Positions 20,664 to 25,391 of a stretch of 25,391 bases of DNA are shown piece after piece. The notes under the pieces were generated by a model. It was not told the origin of the DNA. It made no database searches and saw only the letters and a program-made list of their open reading frames with translations. Each line of letters starts with the position of its first letter. Within the stretch, counting starts at the first letter, position 1. Origin of the DNA: Candidatus Gottesmanbacteria bacterium (GTDB taxonomy: Bacteria > Patescibacteriota > Microgenomatia > UBA10105 > UBA927); the NCBI GenBank assembly GCA_016199185.1, contig JACQHE010000010.1, forward strand, positions 1 through 25,391, in the 5' to 3' direction. Made by a program: the position numbers and the translations under genes.

Positions 20664-21506
20664 TTACGATAATTGTACGCTTTCGGGGAGTGCGAAACAA
20701 GACCTATAGAGGTTAGCCATGAGACAGGCGACGTTGACCGGGCCGACTCCCCCGGGCGTGGGGGTATAGAAAGAGGCCATCTCCTGAATGTCATCCTCTT
20801 CATAATCGCCGTGGAGCTTGCCGTCACTATCCCGCCAGAGGCCGACGCTGATGAGAATAGCCCCCTGTTTTATATTATCACGTCGCACAACATTCGGTTT
20901 CCCTACGCAGCTCACGACAATATCAGCATTTTTTGTTATCCTGTCGGGATTTGGCGTTTGTGAATGGATAACGGAAATCATGCAACCCATTTTGATGAAG
21001 GTATCGGCGATTGGTTTTCCGGCGGTCTCTCCCCTGCCGATGACGACGATATGTTTGGTCGTTAATGCGTTGATGCGTGAATGCGTTGATGCGGAAAACG
21101 TGCTTTCCAGAATTTTCAGTACTGCCTCGGCGACTGGCACGGGATATGGCGAGTTGGGAAGGAAGCCGTCGACGTCTTTTGACAACAGTATGTTTGGTGC
21201 GCGAAGAGCGTCCGGCAGCGGCCGTTGAACGATGATTCCGTGGACCGATTGATCATCACCGTATTGTTGGCTTATGTTTTGTAATGTCTGAAGACTGATA
21301 GCTGACGACTGATGACTTACGATAAGTTTCGCTCCTATATACTCCGCTGCCTTTTGTTTCTGCCGGATGTATGCCGCGGACCCCGGATCATCCCCGACCT
21401 GAATGACGGCAAGGGTTGGAATTACTCCTTTTCGTTTGAGCGCGCTGATTCGTTTTTGAAGACCCGAGAGGATTTGATCCGCGATTGCTCTTCCGTCAAT
21501 TTTCAT
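20664..21506 (-). CDS. folD: Bifunctional methylenetetrahydrofolate dehydrogenase/cyclohydrolase
   Basis: 280 residues. Makes 10-formyl-THF from 5,10-methylene-THF with NADP+. Family motifs: VGDDPGSAAYIRQKQKA (catalytic Tyr and Lys), GIIVQRPLP, KDVDGF, VVIGRGETAGKP (dinucleotide site, usually GRS-IVG-P) and YTPTPGGVGPVNVACLM. The usual PCTPxG after KDVDGF is altered (NSPYPVPVAEAVL). Residues 62-73 (IVSHQSSAISLQ) come from a heptamer island and residues around 139-149 from an octamer island, both in variable loops. A TATACT (21515-21520, minus) lies 8 bases before the ATG, with no Shine-Dalgarno. Confidence 0.94.
   Translation of the reverse strand: MKIDGRAIADQILSGLQKRISALKRKGVIPTLAVIQVGDDPGSAAYIRQKQKAAEYIGAKLIVSHQSSAISLQTLQNISQQYGDDQSVHGIIVQRPLPDALRAPNILLSKDVDGFLPNSPYPVPVAEAVLKILESTFSASTHSRINALTTKHIVVIGRGETAGKPIADTFIKMGCMISVIHSQTPNPDRITKNADIVVSCVGKPNVVRRDNIKQGAILISVGLWRDSDGKLHGDYEEDDIQEMASFYTPTPGGVGPVNVACLMANLYRSCFALPESVQLS
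21060..21091. repeat. Four in-register octamers inside folD
   Basis: CGTTAATG, CGTTGATG, CGTGAATG, CGTTGATG: four 8-base units, in a loop just before the NADP-binding motif. Confidence 0.85.
21288..21322. repeat. Five in-register heptamers inside folD
   Basis: CTGAAGA, CTGATAG, CTGACGA, CTGATGA, CTTACGA. The units are the same type as in the islands at 3125-3187 and 14653-14715. Only one arm is present. Confidence 0.85.
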
Positions 21507-21514
21507 TATCAGCC

Positions 21515-21520
21515 AGTATA
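21515..21520 (-). promoter_or_regulatory. -10 box (TATACT) for folD
   Basis: Minus-strand TATACT, 8 bases before the ATG at 21506; no Shine-Dalgarno between. Confidence 0.5.
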
Positions 21521-21544
21521 CCAGGTGGCGGGGTTTTGATCACG

Positions 21545-21578
21545 CCGACAAAATAATGCTCGAGCATTATTTTGTCGG
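21545..21578. repeat. 34-base perfect palindrome centred on CTCGAG
   Basis: 17-base arms with no loop: CCGACAAAATAATGCTC and its exact reverse complement. It lies between the end of the minus-strand gene at 21620 and the folD promoter. It may terminate the gyrA operon or bind a dimeric protein; there is no U-run after the stem. Confidence 0.85.
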
Positions 21579-21619
21579 ATGTTGAGGCGAAGGCCATCCT
21601 CATTGCCTCAAGCCCCATT

Positions 21620-21949
21620 TCATGAAAAGGAGTCAGGCGGCGGTTCCCCCCAAGGTTTTATATCTCCCCAATCTTTAGCCCACTGGTGTTCGATTGCCGC
21701 AGGTCCGTCATCCAGACTACCAATACGCATTTCGAGCGTGCCTATGCGAATAGAGGCGGCAAAGAGAATTTGTAGTAAGTGATGCTTCTGGGGAGTGAAA
21801 GCCGTGGTGTTGGACAACTCACTGATCAGTGCAAATTGTTCACATACCTCACTTGCAGTCAAGGAACCGACATGCCTAACGAGATGAGCGTATTGCTCTT
21901 CTTCTGGCAGTACGGCTGCTTCATCAAGAACGTGTTCGACTTTTGGCAT
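21620..21949 (-). CDS. Unknown small protein after gyrA
   Basis: 109 residues, acidic and mostly helical by appearance (LDEAAVLPEEEQYAHLVRHV, then HHLLQILFAASIRIGTLEMRIGSL). Ends PWGEPPPDSFS. No family recognised. It begins 23 bases after the gyrA stop on the same strand and is probably the last gene of that operon; no Shine-Dalgarno is evident. Confidence 0.6.
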   Translation of the reverse strand: MPKVEHVLDEAAVLPEEEQYAHLVRHVGSLTASEVCEQFALISELSNTTAFTPQKHHLLQILFAASIRIGTLEMRIGSLDDGPAAIEHQWAKDWGDIKPWGEPPPDSFS

Positions 21950-21972
21950 ACGACGGGAGTGTTTACATGATT

Positions 21973-24528
21973 TTACTTAGTCAGGCAGGTGGCAGCGGCT
22001 ATGGTATCACTTTTATCGGTGAAGCGCATGAGGATGACGCCGCTGGTGGCGCGGCCCAACCTTGGGACGGAAGTGATGGGGAGCTTGACGACCTGGCCTT
22101 TGGTGGAGGTGAGTATGACGCTTTCGCAGTCAGTGGGCACCATCTGGCTCACGACGACGTTACCAGTTTTTTCTTTAATGATTGATACTTTTACGCCCTG
22201 TCCCCCGCGCCGCTGTTTAGGAAAACCTGAAACCGGCGTCTTTTTCCCTATCCCCTTTTCCATGATGGTCAGAAAATCTGCTTTTTTTGCTTCACTATCG
22301 ATAATTCCCATGTTGACGACAAAGTCGTTTGCTCTCATACGTATTCCCCTCACCCCCATGGTGTCGCGGGCAGTTGGCCGTACTTCACCTTCGGCAAAAC
22401 GGATGGACTTACCCTCATGGGTGACCAGGAGTATGTCGTCGCTGCCGCTTGTCAGTCGTGCCCAGGCAAGTTCGTCACCGGATTCCAGTTTGATGGCAAC
22501 GATGCCGCTTCGTCGTATATTTTCGTATTCCGTGAGCTTGGACTTTTTCACCGTGCCGTTTTTGGTCGCCATCACGAGGTATGCGATGCCCTCCTCCTTC
22601 TGCTCGGCCCGCTTGAGCGAGTAGGTCAAGACACTCGTCACCCGCTCGCCGCCCTCAATATTAATGAGGTTGACCACGGCCTGACCTTTACTCTGCCGAC
22701 TCCCCTCGGGTATGTCCCAGACGCGCACCTGGTAGACGCGGCCGCGATCGGTAATGAAAAGCATATTGTCGTGTGTTTGGGCGGCAATCAGCCGATCGAT
22801 CGTGTCTTCTTCCTTGGTGGCCATGCCGATCACTCCCTTGCCGCCGCGCTCTTGCATCTTGAATGTACTTCGCGGTACGCGCTTGATGTAGCCGCTCTCG
22901 CTCATGGTAATGATGATATCTTCGTTGGGGATGAGCTGTTCGTCGCTAAATTCGCCCACGCGGCTTTTGAATACTTTCGTTTTCCGGTTATCGCCGTATT
23001 TTTCTTTGAGGCGGGTGAGCTCATCGCGCGCCACCTTAAGTATTTTTTCCGGATGGGCGAGTAAATCCGTAAGGTAGCTGATGGTCTCCCGGATCATGGC
23101 AAGCTCGTCTTCGATCTTCTGGCGCTCGAGGGCAGCTAAACGCCGAAGCTGCATGTCCAGAATCGCCGTGGCCTGGATATCCGAAAGCTTGAAGCGCGTC
23201 ATGAGCTTGGTCTTTGCCTCGTCTGCATTGGCGCTTTTTTTGATGATGGCGATGACTTCGTCTATATGATCCACGGAGATTTTGAGGCCTTCAAGGATGT
23301 GCTCGCGGGAGCGGGCCTCCTTCAGCTCAAACTCACTTCTCCGTCTGACCACATCGTGGCGGTGCTTGACGTACTCTTCTAAAATAAGCTTCAGGCTACA
23401 CGTCTGCGGCGTGTTGTCAACTAAAGCCACCATATTGACCGGAAACGTGGTCTGGAGGTTGGTGTGCTTCCAGAGGTTATTCATGACCTGCTTGGGTTTG
23501 GCATCTCGCTTAAGCTCGACGTACACTCGGATGCCGCGACGATCTGACTCATCGCGTAAGTCAGATATGCCTTCAATTTTTTTCTCTTTGACGAGATCGG
23601 CGATTTTTGCGACAAGAAGCGCCTTATTCACCTGGTAGGGAAGCTCGGAGATAATGATTGCGGATTTTCCCTGCCCGATATCTTCAATTTCGGCGCGCCC
23701 GCGCATGACAATCTTGCCCCGGCCGGTGGCGTAGGCGTTTTTGATCTCGGCGATGTCGTAAATGGCGCCCCCGGTAGGGAAATCCGGGCCCTGGATGTGT
23801 TCAAGAAGATCGTCAAGGGAGATGTCAAAAGAGAATCCAGGGTGAGAAGTGATACGTGATACGTGAGAAGTCAGAGAGTTTTCTTTTTCTGTCTTACTTA
23901 TCACTTCTCGCTTATCACTTATCACAATCTTAGTCTTCCCAATCATCGCCACGATTGCATCCACTACTTCGGAGAGGTTGTGCGGCGGGATTTTAGTGGC
24001 CATGCCCACGGCAATGCCTTCGCTTCCCATGAGGAGGAGATTGGGAAGCTTTGCCGGTAAAAACGTGGGTTCGTTGATGGTGTTGTCAAAGTTAGGAGCG
24101 AACTCGACGGTTTCTTTCTCGATATCCAGAAGCATTTCAGCAGCGATTGCCGAAAGGCGCACTTCGGTATAGCGCATGGCAGCCGGCGGATCGCCGTCTA
24201 TACTCCCGAAGTTTCCCTGGCCGTCCACAAGCATGTAACGCATGGCGAAGCTTTGGGCGAGCCGGACCAGCGCCTCGTAGACCGGCGCGTCGCCGTGGGG
24301 GTGGAACTTGCCCAGCACCTCCCCCACGACTTTGGCTGATTTCGTATATTTGGCGCCGTGGGAGAGCCCCATGGCGTGCATGGCGTAGAGGATCCGGCGG
24401 TGCACGGGTTTGAGGCCGTCGCGCACATCAGGAAGAGCGCGCGCGACGATGACGCTCATGGCGTAATCCAAATACGCGCGCTGCATCTCTGAAACAATCT
24501 CCGATGGGACGATTTTGCCGATGTTCAT
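21973..24528 (-). CDS. gyrA: DNA gyrase subunit A
   Basis: 851 residues. With GyrB it introduces negative supercoils. The catalytic tyrosine is Y120 (AAMRYTEVRL), next to R119. The C-terminal wrapping domain carries the GyrA box as QERGGKG and a later QRRGGQG, favouring gyrase over ParC. In the quinolone-binding region HPHGDAPVYEALVR, the positions of E. coli S83, A84 and D87 are A, P and E. Residues ~202-229 are an extra 28-residue loop encoded by an island of twelve 7-base units (23842-23925), just before LLEHIQGPDFPTGG. The start overlaps ppa by ATGA. Confidence 0.97.
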   Translation of the reverse strand: MNIGKIVPSEIVSEMQRAYLDYAMSVIVARALPDVRDGLKPVHRRILYAMHAMGLSHGAKYTKSAKVVGEVLGKFHPHGDAPVYEALVRLAQSFAMRYMLVDGQGNFGSIDGDPPAAMRYTEVRLSAIAAEMLLDIEKETVEFAPNFDNTINEPTFLPAKLPNLLLMGSEGIAVGMATKIPPHNLSEVVDAIVAMIGKTKIVISDKREVISKTEKENSLTSHVSRITSHPGFSFDISLDDLLEHIQGPDFPTGGAIYDIAEIKNAYATGRGKIVMRGRAEIEDIGQGKSAIIISELPYQVNKALLVAKIADLVKEKKIEGISDLRDESDRRGIRVYVELKRDAKPKQVMNNLWKHTNLQTTFPVNMVALVDNTPQTCSLKLILEEYVKHRHDVVRRRSEFELKEARSREHILEGLKISVDHIDEVIAIIKKSANADEAKTKLMTRFKLSDIQATAILDMQLRRLAALERQKIEDELAMIRETISYLTDLLAHPEKILKVARDELTRLKEKYGDNRKTKVFKSRVGEFSDEQLIPNEDIIITMSESGYIKRVPRSTFKMQERGGKGVIGMATKEEDTIDRLIAAQTHDNMLFITDRGRVYQVRVWDIPEGSRQSKGQAVVNLINIEGGERVTSVLTYSLKRAEQKEEGIAYLVMATKNGTVKKSKLTEYENIRRSGIVAIKLESGDELAWARLTSGSDDILLVTHEGKSIRFAEGEVRPTARDTMGVRGIRMRANDFVVNMGIIDSEAKKADFLTIMEKGIGKKTPVSGFPKQRRGGQGVKVSIIKEKTGNVVVSQMVPTDCESVILTSTKGQVVKLPITSVPRLGRATSGVILMRFTDKSDTIAAATCLTK
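23842..23925. repeat. Island of twelve heptamers with opposed arms inside gyrA
   Basis: Left arm GTGAGAA, GTGATAC, GTGATAC, GTGAGAA; right arm is the reverse complement type (CTTATCA, CTTCTCG, CTTATCA, CTTATCA at 23897-23924), with a T-rich centre. The span is 84 bases, equal to 28 codons, so the frame is kept. Confidence 0.9.
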
Positions 24529-25031
24529 GAGAGGCTCTTCGTAATGTCTTCCATCGCGGCAGTTTTATCTTTCCAGTTCTTAATCTTCACCCACTTGCCC
24601 GGCTCGAGCTCTTTGTAGTGCTCAAAAAAGTGCTTAATTTTATCTTTGATGGCCTGGCTGATTTCGGAAATGTCGCCATATGCTCCCCAGTCCGGATCTA
24701 CTTTTTTGGTAGGCACGGCAATGATTTTGGTATCAATCCCCTCTTCATCTTCCATCTCCAGCATGCCGATGGGAGTTGCAGGAAGCACCGTGCCTGCCTG
24801 TACGACTTTATCGCACAGCACCAAAACATCCACCGGATCCCCGTCGGGAGCCTTCGTGCCCGGCACGAAGCCGTAGTTAAAGGGATAGCGGAATGCCGTG
24901 TAGAGAAAGCGGTCCACGAAGACGACGCCCGAATTCTTGTCGAGCTCATACTTTATGTCCCCGCCCTGCGGAATCTCAACGAAGACATTGATCTGTTGGG
25001 GCGGGTTTTTACCAGCTGTTAAGTTTTTCAT
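24525..25031 (-). CDS. ppa: Inorganic pyrophosphatase (family I)
   Basis: 168 residues. Hydrolyses pyrophosphate and so pulls forward biosynthetic reactions in the cytosol. The Mg-binding acids are in DGDPVDVLVL (D63, D65, D68) with D100 later; FRYPFNYGFVPGT and KKVDPDWGAYGDI are family blocks. AAGGAGGT lies just before the ATG, the best Shine-Dalgarno in the window. It sits between gyrB and gyrA on the same strand and overlaps the gyrA start by 4 bases, so gyrA translation is probably coupled to it. Confidence 0.96.
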   Translation of the reverse strand: MKNLTAGKNPPQQINVFVEIPQGGDIKYELDKNSGVVFVDRFLYTAFRYPFNYGFVPGTKAPDGDPVDVLVLCDKVVQAGTVLPATPIGMLEMEDEEGIDTKIIAVPTKKVDPDWGAYGDISEISQAIKDKIKHFFEHYKELEPGKWVKIKNWKDKTAAMEDITKSLS

Positions 25032-25064
25032 AAGACCTCCTTGTAATATTTATAATGACAGGAG

Positions 25065-25181
25065 TTACGCAGTCGATATAAGTTTAGGTTGTCATTTCGA
25101 GCCGAAGGCGAGAAATCTAGCGTGAGCGCTTTGCTAGATTTCTCACTGCGCTGACGCTCCGTTCGAAATGACGTTGCGTAA
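25065..25181. repeat. Nested palindromic element of the GTCATTTCGA...TCGAAATGAC type
   Basis: Outer arms TTACGCA/TGCGTAA (25065-25071, 25175-25181), middle arms GTCATTTCGA/TCGAAATGAC (25091-25100, 25163-25172) and inner arms AGAAATCTAGC/GCTAGATTTCT (25111-25121, 25133-25143). This sequence type is a widespread intergenic REP-like repeat in bacteria, often mistranslated as small proteins with HFERS or ARND-like motifs. It fills the gyrB-ppa gap. Confidence 0.8.
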
Positions 25182-25211
25182 GTACTGTAATGATTATAAC
25201 AATTATAACGG

Positions 25212-25391
25212 TTATATATCCAACGTCGCATTTTTTGCATGTGTCTGGATAAAGCGTTTTCGTGGTGGTACGTCGTCGCCCATGAGCATGGCAAATACCT
25301 GATCGGCCGCCGCTGCGTCGGCAATCTCTACCCGGCGCATGACGCGATTGGTCGGATTCATCGTCGTTTCCCACAGCTGCTCCGGGTTCAT
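25212..25391 (-). CDS. gyrB: DNA gyrase subunit B, C-terminal end only
   Basis: The last 59 residues of GyrB: MNPEQLWETTMNPTNR, then EIADAAAADQVFAMLMGDDV and PPRKRFIQTHAKNATLDI. NPEQLWETTM and the MLMGDDVxPRxxFI block are the standard GyrB C-terminal (TOPRIM-end) signature. The ATG at the window edge is internal; the gene continues beyond the window. The end is normal, with stop TAA. It lies upstream of ppa and gyrA on the same strand, separated by 180 bases holding a palindromic repeat. Confidence 0.93.
   Translation of the reverse strand: MNPEQLWETTMNPTNRVMRRVEIADAAAADQVFAMLMGDDVPPRKRFIQTHAKNATLDI

Noticed and set aside
21989..23064. Two overlapping open frames of over 200 codons on the plus strand inside gyrA.
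   Set aside because: They are antisense shadows of gyrA with no family resemblance or start signals.

Overview
The window looks like a piece of a Candidate Phyla Radiation (Patescibacteria) chromosome, probably Parcubacteria-like. This placement is inference from gene families and style, not from a marker tree. Reasons: small proteins of CPR type (a 49-residue lysine-rich protein, a TPR protein with a conserved C-terminal domain, a winged-helix regulator with a long N-terminal region), a YebC shortened in the middle, tightly overlapping genes, and many genes that start within a few bases of a -10 box with no Shine-Dalgarno. No rRNA, tRNA, CRISPR array or transposase was recognised.

Layout. 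1-5245 is mostly housekeeping: pepA (5' cut), a convergent small membrane protein, then lgt-like / dksA-traR-like / rluA-like in one tight operon, and a Kef-type cation/proton antiporter. 5226-7672 is an accessory defence/toxin island: an AbiEii-type nucleotidyltransferase with a small overlapping partner, a MazE/AbrB-type antitoxin with a PIN (VapC) toxin, and a second nucleotidyltransferase with a small overlapping partner. 7728-11710 continues the accessory zone: a REC-like protein and an unknown on the minus strand, a stand-alone four-motif DnaJ-type zinc finger with a small membrane protein, a winged-helix regulator and an unknown partner gene. 11743-16079 returns to housekeeping: tgt, a 49-aa protein, a LytR_C-domain membrane protein, a TPR protein, short yebC and a polytopic membrane protein. 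16080-16795 is AT-rich, apparently non-coding and full of repeats and hairpins. 16796-21506 holds a TIM-barrel isomerase/epimerase, a tyrosine recombinase with a Ddl-like ATP-grasp ligase, a coiled-coil protein, a C39-like protease and folD. 21620-25391 is a minus-strand gyrB(end)-ppa-gyrA-unknown cluster.

The most notable signals cut across genes. (1) Two cassettes are flanked by perfect direct repeats that copy the edge of a neighbouring gene: 18 bp from the Kef 3' end around the AbiEii pair, and 40 bp from the 5' end of the winged-helix gene around the zinc-finger/membrane pair. (2) Low-complexity islands built of in-register 7-base units, often as two opposed arms, sit in rluA-like, tgt, gyrA and folD and just before yebC. 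The coding ones keep the frame; two are exactly 63 and 84 bases. They resemble the short tandemly repeated repetitive (STRR) heptamers described in cyanobacteria, but differ in sequence from locus to locus. (3) About ten genes have a -10 hexamer 6-11 bases before ATG, which implies leaderless or nearly leaderless mRNAs.
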